From assembly GCF_000330725.2 (NCBI RefSeq), contig NZ_AMZY02000003.1, forward strand, positions 62,001-126,000: DNA of 64,000 nucleotides. The letters are read 5' to 3'. Position numbers and translations under genes: made by a program. Origin of the DNA: Mariniradius saccharolyticus AK6. Lineage in GTDB: Bacteria > Bacteroidota > Bacteroidia > Cytophagales > Cyclobacteriaceae. Positions within the stretch are counted from its first letter, which is position 1. Each line of letters starts with the position of its first letter. The notes beneath the pieces were generated by a model. It did not search any database. It saw nothing but the letters and a program-made list of their open reading frames with translations, and was not told the origin of the DNA. Below, one piece after another: positions 18,165 through 27,436 of this stretch.

Positions 18165-18350
18165 ATGAAAAAAGCTATCGTAGCGATGATGTTTGCCGCT
18201 TCTGCCTTTATGGTGTCTTGTGGCAACAAAACTACTGAAGAAGTAGAAACTGAAGCAGCTCCTGTTGAGGAGGTTGCTCCTGTCGTTGAAGAAGCACCTG
18301 CAGCTGTTGATACTGCTGCCGCGGCTGCTGACACTACAGCGACAAACTAA
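18165..18350 (+). CDS. Small Ala/Val/Glu-rich lipoprotein
   Basis: The 61-residue precursor has a clear lipoprotein signal (MKKAIVAMMFAASAFMVSC, Cys19) and a mature part of only about 43 residues. The mature part is an acidic, low-complexity tail of Glu, Ala, Pro, Val and Thr (repeated VEE, APVVEE and TAAAA elements) with no predicted fold. It is framed by one of the best promoters in the window and by a strong terminator 16 bp after the stop, which suggests an abundant monocistronic message. Its role is unknown; by analogy with other tiny lipoproteins it may be structural or a spacer in the outer membrane. Confidence 0.75.
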   Translation: MKKAIVAMMFAASAFMVSCGNKTTEEVETEAAPVEEVAPVVEEAPAAVDTAAAAADTTATN

Positions 18351-18366
18351 GAATTTGAAACTCGCG

Positions 18367-18397
18367 AAAAGGCCTGGAGACAGGCCTTTTTTTTTTT
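18367..18397 (+). terminator. Terminator of the small lipoprotein gene
   Basis: A perfect 10-bp stem (AAAAGGCCTG with CAGGCCTTTT) closes a GAGA tetraloop and runs into a long T-tract. It lies 16 bp after the stop codon. Confidence 0.92.
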
Positions 18398-18444
18398 ACC
18401 TGATTCTGAAAGATCTCGATGGTTCGGTTCGAAACTAATGAAAT

Positions 18445-18529
18445 AAAAAAGTCTCCGTTACTACGGAGACCTTTGTGGGGGATATTACCCTTATAGAACT
18501 TAAACACAGATCGGAATTTCCCTAACCGA
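18445..18529 (-). ncRNA. Candidate small RNA (about 85 nt)
   Basis: On the minus strand a TAAGTTTG -7 element (plus-strand 18536-18543) precedes about 85 nt with no reading frame of note. The segment ends in a textbook intrinsic terminator: 8-bp stem GTCTCCGT/ACGGAGAC with a 4-nt loop (18451-18470), then TTTTTTATTT. The body can form a 5' hairpin with a TCGG/CCGA stem and a small GGG/CCC hairpin. No coding gene ends between here and the palindrome at 18555-18594. No homology is claimed. The alternative is a second terminator for the S9 peptidase gene about 215 bp upstream. Confidence 0.4.
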
Positions 18530-18554
18530 CTGAATCAAACTTATGCAAAATAAA

Positions 18555-18594
18555 GGCTCGAAAAAATAACCAATATTGGGTATTTTTTCGAGCC
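18555..18594 (-). terminator. Long palindrome, probable terminator of the S9 peptidase gene
   Basis: A 40-bp near-perfect palindrome has 14-bp perfect arms (GGCTCGAAAAAATA and its complement) and a palindromic centre. On the minus strand it is followed by TTTATTTT and lies 90 bp past the peptidase stop. The other strand has A-rich flanks, so the direction is inferred from the neighbouring gene. Confidence 0.6.
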
Positions 18595-18684
18595 AAAAAA
18601 TGGAATAAGATTGTTTTTTCTAATAATTACACAATTTTAGATTTTTTCATTCTTAGGTAGAAATTGAATTAAGAACCTTTTTGA

Positions 18685-21624
18685 TCAAAAGACACGGCCA
18701 TCCAAATGCTCTTCCAATTTGAGTTTCTCGATTCCGGACACAATCCAGTCTGCGGGCTTTTCACCCTTGAGATGGTAGTCGAAAAACTCCATCATCCTAA
18801 TACTGTAGTCTTTTCGGTTTTCGATTTTGGACAAACCGTGGTTTTCACCCTTGTATTGAACCATGATGACTGGTTTCTTTAGGCGGCGGAGCGCATTATA
18901 GTATTCGATTCCTTGGGTAAAATCTACTGCCCCGTCCTTGTCGTTGTGCAGCATCAGGAGAGGGGTTTGGACATTTTTCACAAAGTACACAGGTGAATTT
19001 CGCTGGTAGGAATCCCAGTTTTCCCAAGGCCCTCCCCTGAATCGTCCTTGGGAAGCTTCGAATATGGACATGTTGCCACTTCCTGAGTTCCAGTAGATCA
19101 GATCATACATCGAGATCATGTTAGTCAGCGGAGCGCCTGCCGCTGCGGCTTTGAATTGTGTCGTTTGTGTGATCAGGAACGAAGTCTGGTATCCACCCCA
19201 AGAATGTCCATGAAGCCCCATTTTGTTTTCATCTATCACGCCTGTTTTCAGGGCTTCCTTGACAGCAGGAAGGACGCACCAAACAGCCGACATTCCGGGG
19301 TCGTCCAGTTGGTATACGATGTCAGGAATGAGGACTGCATAGCCATTGCTTGTGTAGACGCCTGGGTTCCAGCCTGTCCCACTGAATCCTGGATTGGAGT
19401 AATTGTGAAGGGTCTGTGAGAGTTTTTCATAATAGTATATCACTGTCGGATATTTTTTACCTTCAACATATCCCGCTGGCAGAAAAAGGGCAGCCTGGAG
19501 CGTGTCTCCTTTTTCCGAGATGTAATCGACCAAGCGAGTCCCTGATGACCAGCTATATTTTCCAAAATCAGGAGCATTTTCGGTGACCTTCTTTGGGTTC
19601 GCTAGTGATGAATTGGTGATGTAGAAATTGGTCGGTTCGTTGAATTTCTCCCTTGTGAAATAGAAGACATCCGCATTTTTTGCCTTGCCCAGCGAGCCGA
19701 TATTGGTATCTTCCCATAGGAGGACTTTTGGCCCCGCTATCAAGCCTAATTTACCGGGCTCAATTCTGGCCAAGCCACTTTTCTTGGTAAACTCACCGTA
19801 CATTCGTACATATAGTCCTTTTTTAAGGTCGATTCCCTTGTCCTCAGGATCCAAATTGTAGCGGAATTGATACCGGATTTTTTCTTTTCTTCCGTTTTGG
19901 GTCAGGTTAGTTGCTTTCTCCTTTGGACCCATGGGTATCTGCCAGATATCCCATTCGTCACGGAGAAGGATATACTTGTCATCACTGCTCCAGCCGAGCG
20001 GATTGACCATGGGTTTGGTCACATTATGATCATCCTCAGTTTCGATGAAAGTCGTTGGTATCGCTTCCGTGATATTCTTGGAAGTGCCTGATGCGATATC
20101 ATACACATAAAAATGCCCATCCAGCCCATATAGGAATCTGGTGCCGTCGTTCGACGGGCGGGGATAAGAGGCAAACGAAGGGAGGTAAAACTTCTTGAAA
20201 AGCAGTTTCCTTTCACCTGTTTGGAGGTTTACGGCATAGATGTCGCGATAATTTTGTCCATCTAAGTTGATATCCAGTTCATACTCCTGCATATCCAGAC
20301 CGAGAGCCCATTTTTCCTTTGGCATGATGTTCAGTTCCCGCACGCTGCTGTCCTGCAATTGGATTGGCTTGGCAGTGCGCACATCGTACATCCACCACAT
20401 GCTATAGTTTTTGTCTTGGTTTTCCATGACCTGCTGCCTGGATTGCAGCCGGCTATCCTGCCAATGCCAAATCGCCATATCGGGTTTCGGTAGGTCATTT
20501 TTGCGCTCCGATGCAGGCGATTTGGTGGTGTCCAGTTTGGCGATAGCTTTTTGTAGGTCGGTGATGGATTTTATCGTGGTGTCTGCTTTGATTTTTTCAA
20601 GCTTGATTCTGTCTATCGAATCTTTGTTGACTGGCGCTTGTACTGGTTTTGGGGGTTCTTTCTTCTCTTTTTCCAAGATATGGACACCAAAAAACAAGCG
20701 TGTCAAATCCTCCGACCACATTGGTCTGCGGTTGGGGCTGATGGTCAGGTTTTTGGGGAAATTAACTGAATCCATTTTTGGATCAAAAATGCTCAACTCT
20801 GGATTTCCCAGATTTTTGATACCAAGTACTTTCCCGTGATCTTGTTTGTAGGTCTTGTCCTTTACCATTTTCAACAAAGCCAAAGCCTCTCCTTTTTCAG
20901 TCCAATTCAAGGAACGATAGGTGGCCGTATCGGAATCGACCAGTTTGGTGGTTCCGCTTGGCACGTGGAAGAGGTAAATCCCGTTGCCCGATTTATTGGC
21001 GGCGTCGATCGTATAGGCGAGGTATTCCCCGCCCTTGTTGAAGGCAAATTCCTGTACGTTTCCGATGTTTTGTCTTTTTCCGGTCGCAAGGTTCACCAAG
21101 AGCAGGTCGGAACCCTTGGCGTCGCCGTTGTTTCCCTCTTTGCTGAGTTGCATAGCGAGGTGGGTGGCAGACTTGCCATTGAAAGAATATCCTGTCACCT
21201 TTTCAAAAACGGTCTTTTTGTCCGCTCCGAGGTCGATCAAGACGAGTTTTTCGCTGAGTCCTTTTCCGCCGGTCTTGGCAGCGGCCTTTTTTTCTTTGTC
21301 TTTTGGATACTCCTTAAAGGCGATCCATTTGCTGTTTTCCGAAAATGCGAATGAGGGAAAGTTGGTCGATCCGATTGGATAGGTTTTTTTGCTTTCCGGC
21401 TCCGCGGCTTTTTGCACGATCAAATCCCCATCGCCCTCGACAGGAAGCATCCCATAAGCCATCCACGTACCGTCAGCAGACATTTGGACAGAAAACGTGG
21501 AAATGGATTTCCAGCTTGGGATATCTTTCCAGGAAATGGGCTTTAATGCGGGTTTATCTTGGCCAAAAGCAAATCCGATGGCCAAAAGCCACAGGAATGC
21601 AGCCAATTTAAATTTATTGGTCAT
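18685..21624 (-). CDS. Exported prolyl oligopeptidase-family (S9) serine peptidase
   Basis: The 979-residue protein has a Sec signal peptide (FKLAAFLWLLAIGFAFGQ), a long beta-propeller region (about 30-700) and a C-terminal alpha/beta-hydrolase peptidase domain. The catalytic triad is visible as Ser808 in GHSWGGYQTS, Asp897 in NDKDGAVDF and His929 in GENHGLS. S9 peptidases of this type trim peptides in the periplasm or at the cell surface, often after proline or with dipeptidyl activity. At roughly 980 residues it is longer than S9A-C enzymes and resembles the long S9 hydrolases of Bacteroidota, with a charged Pro/Lys insertion in the propeller (about 310-390). It is transcribed divergently from the large multi-PAS kinase; the 117-bp gap holds the kinase's -7 element. 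Confidence 0.9.
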   Translation of the reverse strand: MTNKFKLAAFLWLLAIGFAFGQDKPALKPISWKDIPSWKSISTFSVQMSADGTWMAYGMLPVEGDGDLIVQKAAEPESKKTYPIGSTNFPSFAFSENSKWIAFKEYPKDKEKKAAAKTGGKGLSEKLVLIDLGADKKTVFEKVTGYSFNGKSATHLAMQLSKEGNNGDAKGSDLLLVNLATGKRQNIGNVQEFAFNKGGEYLAYTIDAANKSGNGIYLFHVPSGTTKLVDSDTATYRSLNWTEKGEALALLKMVKDKTYKQDHGKVLGIKNLGNPELSIFDPKMDSVNFPKNLTISPNRRPMWSEDLTRLFFGVHILEKEKKEPPKPVQAPVNKDSIDRIKLEKIKADTTIKSITDLQKAIAKLDTTKSPASERKNDLPKPDMAIWHWQDSRLQSRQQVMENQDKNYSMWWMYDVRTAKPIQLQDSSVRELNIMPKEKWALGLDMQEYELDINLDGQNYRDIYAVNLQTGERKLLFKKFYLPSFASYPRPSNDGTRFLYGLDGHFYVYDIASGTSKNITEAIPTTFIETEDDHNVTKPMVNPLGWSSDDKYILLRDEWDIWQIPMGPKEKATNLTQNGRKEKIRYQFRYNLDPEDKGIDLKKGLYVRMYGEFTKKSGLARIEPGKLGLIAGPKVLLWEDTNIGSLGKAKNADVFYFTREKFNEPTNFYITNSSLANPKKVTENAPDFGKYSWSSGTRLVDYISEKGDTLQAALFLPAGYVEGKKYPTVIYYYEKLSQTLHNYSNPGFSGTGWNPGVYTSNGYAVLIPDIVYQLDDPGMSAVWCVLPAVKEALKTGVIDENKMGLHGHSWGGYQTSFLITQTTQFKAAAAGAPLTNMISMYDLIYWNSGSGNMSIFEASQGRFRGGPWENWDSYQRNSPVYFVKNVQTPLLMLHNDKDGAVDFTQGIEYYNALRRLKKPVIMVQYKGENHGLSKIENRKDYSIRMMEFFDYHLKGEKPADWIVSGIEKLKLEEHLDGRVF

Positions 21625-21711
21625 AATTGATTTTGTGGAATTATTGATTAAAATTGAACACGTAAATTTTACTTTGGAACTTATTCATCTCACAAGATAT
21701 ACGTTGCCTCC

Positions 21712-21719
21712 TACATTTG
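21712..21719 (+). promoter_or_regulatory. -7 element for the multi-PAS kinase
   Basis: TACATTTG matches TAnnTTTG, 22 bp before the kinase ATG. A convincing -33 element is not present at the usual distance. Confidence 0.45.
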
Positions 21720-21741
21720 CACGTGTTTCTATCCTTCTTCC

Positions 21742-24700
21742 ATGAGTCTTATCGAAAAATTGGATTTCCGGGCATTTTTGAATGATATCCAAGCCCCTCT
21801 CATCGTATTTTCGGAGGAGGGGGAGTTGTTTTTCAATCGATATTTCAAAGAAAATATCGAAATACAGGGGACAAAATGGACCGATTTCTTTACCAGTCCA
21901 GATATCCGTCATCAGATCGAGCGTTATTTTAGCGAAGGGATTTTGCCCAAAAGGGATTTTAAATCGACTCTGCTGCACAAGTCACAGGGGGAAGTTACTT
22001 ATCTGTGGTCATTTACAGACTTTCCAAATCCGGGTAAAAAGAGGATTTGCGCCGCCAAAGGAACAGCAAATTATTCGGTGGTGGAGAAGTTGAATCAGCA
22101 GATATTGGGAAAGGAGTCGGGCGCGCAAAATCAGGAGGATTTCAGGTTTATCGCGAATGTGCTGAGGTACAGCCACGATATGCTGGCGATTCTCGACAGA
22201 AATGGCATTTATAAATTCATCAGTTCAGCCGTAATCGAGAAACTCGGCGTCAATCCGGCGAATATCATCGGCAAATCTTACCTCGATTTTGTAAAGCAGC
22301 GCGTCATCGAAGTGGAAGAAGGAGATGTGCGTGAAGTCTTCAGCTCGAAGGAAGAGGTCAACATCAATTTCTGGATCAACACACCGAGCGGAAAGCGGGT
22401 TTTTATCGAAAGTTACAGCAGAAACCTGCTGGATGACCCTTTGGTGGATGGAATATTGTTCAGTGCCCGTGACATTACCGAGTATTGGTATGCGAAGAAA
22501 TCCCTTCAAAAACGCTACGAGCTCGAGAACCTGATCAACAGGATTTCTGCCAAATTTGTCAATGCCGGATACGATCAGGTCGACCAGGTATTCCGATCTT
22601 CTTTGAAGATGCTCGGCGAGTTTGAGGATGCGGATAGGGCGTATATTTTTCTCGTCCATGAAGCCATCGGTGAGATTGAGAATGTGTATGAATGGACCGC
22701 TGAGGGAATCGAACCCCAAATTGAGTATTTGAAGCATATTCCGATCACTGATCAAAATTTAACCCTGGAAGCGATGAAAGGCGGTCAGATTTTGGTCGTA
22801 CCCGATGTGGACTTGATGCCGGATGAGTTTGAAATCGAAAAGAAGATCTATCAGGAGCAGGGCATCCAGTCGTTCGTTTTGATTCCGATATTTTCTGAAA
22901 ACAAGCTGATCGGATTTTTTGGAATGGATGCGGTAAGGAGCAGGCGCGACTGGAACGAGAAAGACGAGTTTGTACTGCGGCAATTGGGGGATATTTACGC
23001 GGGGAGTTTCATCAACCGTGCGATCAAAAAAAGACTGGAACGGAATGAGAACCTGTTGGCATCAACCGAAATATTGGCAAAATCAGGCTCATGGCGCTTC
23101 AGCAACTCCCAAAAGCGGATCTTTTTTTCCGCGGGTCTAAAAAAGATATTTGAGTTTGACGAAAACCTCTATTCCGATACGGTAGCGGGGTTTTTGCAGG
23201 CTATCGATAAAAGGAACAGAAAGTCTTTCCTCCAAAATCTCCGCCACGCGGTAAGGAGGAAAAGCACGACGGCAGGCGAGTTTGAGATCAAACCCAAGAG
23301 CGGTAGGCTCAAGTTTATCAGCTATACGATCCAGGTGAGACCGATTTCGGATACCGACAAGGTAGAGGTATTTGGCTACTGTTCCGATGTCACGCACAAA
23401 AAGGACGCTGAAAATTACCTCAAACTCCAGTCCCAAATCCTCGCGCAGGTCAACGACCCGATCTTTGTGACGGATTCCAATTTGAGAATCATTTATGTTA
23501 ACAACTCTGGTTTGCGGGAATGTAAACTGCGGGAAGATCAAGTACTTGAGGAGAAATTTGACGACTTGTTTGAGTTCAAGGCTGCGGAAAATGGATGCTT
23601 TGTATCAAGGGTCAAAGATTTGGCTGCTGAGGCGAGTATTCGTGAAATGGTCGAAATCAGCATTTCAGGGACTGGTTTTGAGCCTCATGAAGTTTCGGTC
23701 CAGCCGTTCCTCAATGACGAGAAAGTCAAAATTGGGTATTCCTTCGTGTTGAGGAACCTGAGTCTTCAGGTCAAGCAGGAAGCCTTGGCCAAGAAGGCGC
23801 AAATGATCGTGGAAAACAGTCCCGCGATCCTTTTCACCGTGGATCCCAATCATGACTTCCAGATTCTCTACATCACGGACAACATACGCCAGTTTGGCTA
23901 CAATGCCTCCGAATTGGTTCAATCCAAGAAATCGATCTTGGAATTGATCCATCCCGATGATGCGCGGAATTTGCTGGATTTTCATTTTGCAAAAAAATCG
24001 AAAGCAGGTGTGCCAGCATACTCGGGCGAATACAGATTCCTCAAAAGTGACGGCAGCTACCGCTGGGTCGAGGACAAAAGCGTGGAAACGCTCGACGAAA
24101 ACGGCAATATCATTTCCCACGAAGGGATTATACAGGACATCACGGAGCGAAAAAACAGCCGGGAGAAAGTCCTACGAAGCGAGGAGCGCTACCGGGTGTT
24201 GGCCTCCAATATCCCCGGCACAAGTATTTTCCTGATTGACCGTGACTTGAGGTATATTGTGGCGCAGGGCACAAATTTCGCCGATTGGGGAATGACCGCA
24301 GCAGATTTTGAAGGGAAAACCTTGGCGGAGGTACACAGGAGAAACCTAAACGAAATCCAGCCTGTCGTCATCAAGGCCCTTCTCAAAAACGAAATCCAGC
24401 AGAAGCACATCATCTTCAAAAAGCGTGTTTATGAAATCACTGTCAAACCAATAACGTATGACGGCGAGGTGGAATATGCTTTGGGCATTTTGCGCGACAT
24501 CAACGAGGAATTCCAGGCAAAGGAAGACTTAAGGAAAAACGAGGAGAAATACCGAAGACTCGTCGAGGAATCTACAGAGATCATTTTCTCACTGGGGATG
24601 AACATGAAGTTCACCTACATTTCACCAAACGTAAGGCAGTTTTTGGGCTACAAACCCGAAGACGTGCTTTCCAGAGCACTTACCGAATTTCTCCATCCGG

Positions 24701-26070
24701 AAGATTTGGCCGTGATGTCACAGGAAATGAAGCAGGGATCTGACTTCTTCAAATACAACCAATACCTCGAATTCAGGCTACGGCACCTCAACGGCGAATA
24801 CAGGATATTTAGTTCTAATGGAAAACTTGTATCCGATGACGAAGGCAAAGGTCTTTATTACACCGGCATTGCGCGGGATATCACCAAACTGAAAGAGGCA
24901 CAGCGGGAACTGCTTCTCGCAAAGGAAAGGGCTGAGCAAGCATCGACGATCAAATCCCAGTTTCTATCCATCATGAGCCATGAAATCCGTACGCCGATGA
25001 ATGCGGTGATCGGCATGGCGCATTTGTTAATCGAGGATAATCCCCGCCCTGACCAATTGGAGAATTTGAAAACCCTCCAGTTCTCAGCGGAGAATCTGTT
25101 GGGATTGATCAACGATATTTTGGACTATACCAAAATCGACTCTGGTAAGGTCGAACTGGAAAAAGTAAGCTTTGAACTTGAAAACGTATTCCAGCGGATT
25201 CTCCATTCTTATTCATACCAGGCTAGGGAAAAGGCTTTGGACGTGATCTTTGAGATCGATCCGGCTATCCCAAAAAGCCTGCTTGGAGATCCAGTACGTC
25301 TTGGTCAGGTCGTGAACAATTTGGTTTCCAATGCGGTCAAGTTTACCGAAAAAGGCTACATCCGCATCAAACTAAGCAATGTCGGTGAGAAAAAAGATCG
25401 GGTTTCGGTCAGGTTCGATTTTGAGGACACGGGAATCGGTATTCCCGAAGAAAAATTGGATTTGGTGTTTGAGGCATTTACACAGGCAAGTGCAGCCACT
25501 ACCCGCAAATACGGAGGTACGGGACTGGGACTCGCGATCGTTCGCCGTCTTGTGCAGCTTTTTGGTTCCGATATCAAAGCGTACAGGAGGCAGGAAGGCG
25601 GTACTAGATTCACGTTTACAATCACATTTGCAAGACCCAGTACAGATGAAAAAGTCAGTCCGCAAGGAAATACCGAAGGCCTTCGAATCCTTCAAGATGC
25701 CAATATCCTGATCGCAGAGGACAATATCGTCAACCAAATCATGATCAAGAAATTCCTCACCAAGTGGGGAGTCCATCAGGTCGTGATTGCCAATGACGGA
25801 AACGAGGCGATTGAGGCTTTTTCAAAACAGGATTTCAACATCATCTTGCTCGACTTGCAGATGCCAGAAAAAGATGGATTCCAAGTGGCTGAGTATATCA
25901 GAAAATTGAAAGATCCTAAGAAAAACCAGGTTCCAATAATCGCGCTCACCGCGTCTTCCCTGATCGAAGTCAAAGAGCACCTCGAGGAAGTTGGCATGAA
26001 TGATTACATCAGCAAACCCTTCAACCCTGACCATCTTTACACCAAAATCATCAAATACCTACAGGGCTAA
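21742..26070 (+). CDS. Large soluble multi-PAS/GAF hybrid histidine kinase
   Basis: The 1442-residue protein has no transmembrane helix and should be cytosolic. Domains in order: a PAS-like N-terminus (about 5-125), PAS (133-250), GAF (261-425), then about five further PAS domains starting near 435, 559, 690, 814 and 934, with PAC-like ends such as GIIQDITERK and GIARDITKLK. A HisKA domain follows with His1080 in SIMSHEIRTPMNA, then a HATPase (GTGLGLAIVRR) and a C-terminal receiver with Asp1371 in ILLDLQMP. It probably integrates several intracellular signals (redox, ligand or light; cofactors not readable). No response regulator with an output domain is adjacent, so a phosphorelay through a remote partner is likely. 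Confidence 0.93.
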   Translation: MSLIEKLDFRAFLNDIQAPLIVFSEEGELFFNRYFKENIEIQGTKWTDFFTSPDIRHQIERYFSEGILPKRDFKSTLLHKSQGEVTYLWSFTDFPNPGKKRICAAKGTANYSVVEKLNQQILGKESGAQNQEDFRFIANVLRYSHDMLAILDRNGIYKFISSAVIEKLGVNPANIIGKSYLDFVKQRVIEVEEGDVREVFSSKEEVNINFWINTPSGKRVFIESYSRNLLDDPLVDGILFSARDITEYWYAKKSLQKRYELENLINRISAKFVNAGYDQVDQVFRSSLKMLGEFEDADRAYIFLVHEAIGEIENVYEWTAEGIEPQIEYLKHIPITDQNLTLEAMKGGQILVVPDVDLMPDEFEIEKKIYQEQGIQSFVLIPIFSENKLIGFFGMDAVRSRRDWNEKDEFVLRQLGDIYAGSFINRAIKKRLERNENLLASTEILAKSGSWRFSNSQKRIFFSAGLKKIFEFDENLYSDTVAGFLQAIDKRNRKSFLQNLRHAVRRKSTTAGEFEIKPKSGRLKFISYTIQVRPISDTDKVEVFGYCSDVTHKKDAENYLKLQSQILAQVNDPIFVTDSNLRIIYVNNSGLRECKLREDQVLEEKFDDLFEFKAAENGCFVSRVKDLAAEASIREMVEISISGTGFEPHEVSVQPFLNDEKVKIGYSFVLRNLSLQVKQEALAKKAQMIVENSPAILFTVDPNHDFQILYITDNIRQFGYNASELVQSKKSILELIHPDDARNLLDFHFAKKSKAGVPAYSGEYRFLKSDGSYRWVEDKSVETLDENGNIISHEGIIQDITERKNSREKVLRSEERYRVLASNIPGTSIFLIDRDLRYIVAQGTNFADWGMTAADFEGKTLAEVHRRNLNEIQPVVIKALLKNEIQQKHIIFKKRVYEITVKPITYDGEVEYALGILRDINEEFQAKEDLRKNEEKYRRLVEESTEIIFSLGMNMKFTYISPNVRQFLGYKPEDVLSRALTEFLHPEDLAVMSQEMKQGSDFFKYNQYLEFRLRHLNGEYRIFSSNGKLVSDDEGKGLYYTGIARDITKLKEAQRELLLAKERAEQASTIKSQFLSIMSHEIRTPMNAVIGMAHLLIEDNPRPDQLENLKTLQFSAENLLGLINDILDYTKIDSGKVELEKVSFELENVFQRILHSYSYQAREKALDVIFEIDPAIPKSLLGDPVRLGQVVNNLVSNAVKFTEKGYIRIKLSNVGEKKDRVSVRFDFEDTGIGIPEEKLDLVFEAFTQASAATTRKYGGTGLGLAIVRRLVQLFGSDIKAYRRQEGGTRFTFTITFARPSTDEKVSPQGNTEGLRILQDANILIAEDNIVNQIMIKKFLTKWGVHQVVIANDGNEAIEAFSKQDFNIILLDLQMPEKDGFQVAEYIRKLKDPKKNQVPIIALTASSLIEVKEHLEEVGMNDYISKPFNPDHLYTKIIKYLQG

Positions 26071-26106
26071 TGTGTCCAATGGCAATCGTGTTTTGAAAAC
26101 GCGTAT

Positions 26107-26114
26107 TATTTTTG
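26107..26114 (+). promoter_or_regulatory. -7 element for the duplicated barrel gene
   Basis: TATTTTTG matches TAnnTTTG and lies 17 bp before the ATG at 26132, in the short gap after the kinase stop codon. This suggests the barrel gene can be transcribed independently of the kinase. Confidence 0.4.
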
Positions 26115-26131
26115 GGTCGAATATCAGCACG

Positions 26132-27436
26132 ATGAGGAAGTTTGTATTCTTGGCGATGTTAATGGTTGTCCCCATTTTCCTGTTTGGTCAATCCAGCCAA
26201 ACCAATAGGACGACTATGTACATGACCTATGGTCGGACAGGTGCCAACCTGCGCGAATTCAACAACATGCTTGCCTCCAAGGGGCTTTCTCCCATGCGCA
26301 ACGGCTATTCCAACCTGAGTTTTGGATACCTGTATCGTTTCAATGACTTTGTTGTCGGGTTGGAATTGTTTCAAAACCACGGTCCCAAATCCAATTTCGA
26401 TGGGTATGAGATCGACTACAACAGCACCCGGTTTTATTTGAATGTTGGATTCTCCTTTACGGAGGAGGGACGATTTCAATTGATCCATTACATGTCGATT
26501 GGCTCAGGTTTCCTCAATTTCCAGATGCTGCCCAATGCCGAACCCGAGACATTCCAGGCACTGATGGACAATCCGGCCCAAGGGTTTATCCTGCGGGAAG
26601 GAAATCTCCATAAAGGGACTTGGCACATGACGGGATTTTTGACCGAGATTGGGTTCCAAATGAGCTATGACCTTCCCATACCCGGCAGGGAAGAGGCGTT
26701 TGAGTTGTTGGCAAGGTTTGGCTATTCATTCAGCCCGTTCGAAGATTCCTGGAAAATGAATGGCATCCGGTTCAACGCAGCTCAAAGCGGCCCTTTCCTC
26801 AGAATCGGGGCAGGAATCACACTGCCAGACCAAAACTTCTTCTACCGCGATGCTTCTTTGGGTGCACACTTGGTATATGGCCAGCATTTCACAAGGCCAG
26901 ATGAATTAAACACGGTTTTGGAAGAAAACGGACTTAGGCCATTCGAAGGTCGGCCAAACAACTGGGGCTTGAAGATTTTGGGGGAAACCAAAGGCTTCCT
27001 GTATGGGATGGATTTTTACAACCTTGGCCTTTCTGGAGATGCCAATGAGTCCAAAACCCAGACGCTGAACAGCCTTCGGATTTACGCCAATGCAGGCTTG
27101 AAGTTTTTTGAACAAAAGAATCTGGAAATGGGGGGCTTGGCGGGATTGGGTTATGGAAATATCCGGTACACGCTGACCGATAATTTCAAACCTGATTTCC
27201 CACTGTTGTTTGAAGAACCAAAACACGACGGCATGATGAAAAACGGTGGACTGATGGCAAAGCCTGAGGTATACATTGCCTACGGAATTCCCATTTCAAT
27301 CAATAAAAGCCGCGTCATTCTTGGTTTACACGGAGGCTATGAACTGCCCCTAGCAAGGTATCGGTTGGGGGATTTGTCCATGAGCAAGTATATGGCCAAT
27401 CCCTATCTTCAATTCAGTCTCGGGTTTCGGCCCTAG
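26132..27436 (+). CDS. Exported beta-barrel-like protein with internal duplication
   Basis: The 434-residue protein has a signal peptide (MRKFVFLAMLMVVPIFLFGQ) and alternating-hydrophobic strands with many Gly, Tyr and Phe, ending in FSLGFRP, as expected for an outer-membrane barrel. The two halves are related. LREFNNMLASKGLSPMRNGY with FVVGLELFQN (first half) aligns with PDELNTVLEENGLRPFEGRP with FLYGMDFYNLGL (second half), and both are followed by similar LNVGFSF / ANAGLKFF strands. I recognise no named family. I chose the start that gives a clean signal peptide; longer frames overlap the kinase gene. It may be regulated by, or simply adjacent to, the kinase. The 3' end overlaps the convergent RidA-like gene by 4 bp. 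Confidence 0.72.
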   Translation: MRKFVFLAMLMVVPIFLFGQSSQTNRTTMYMTYGRTGANLREFNNMLASKGLSPMRNGYSNLSFGYLYRFNDFVVGLELFQNHGPKSNFDGYEIDYNSTRFYLNVGFSFTEEGRFQLIHYMSIGSGFLNFQMLPNAEPETFQALMDNPAQGFILREGNLHKGTWHMTGFLTEIGFQMSYDLPIPGREEAFELLARFGYSFSPFEDSWKMNGIRFNAAQSGPFLRIGAGITLPDQNFFYRDASLGAHLVYGQHFTRPDELNTVLEENGLRPFEGRPNNWGLKILGETKGFLYGMDFYNLGLSGDANESKTQTLNSLRIYANAGLKFFEQKNLEMGGLAGLGYGNIRYTLTDNFKPDFPLLFEEPKHDGMMKNGGLMAKPEVYIAYGIPISINKSRVILGLHGGYELPLARYRLGDLSMSKYMANPYLQFSLGFRP

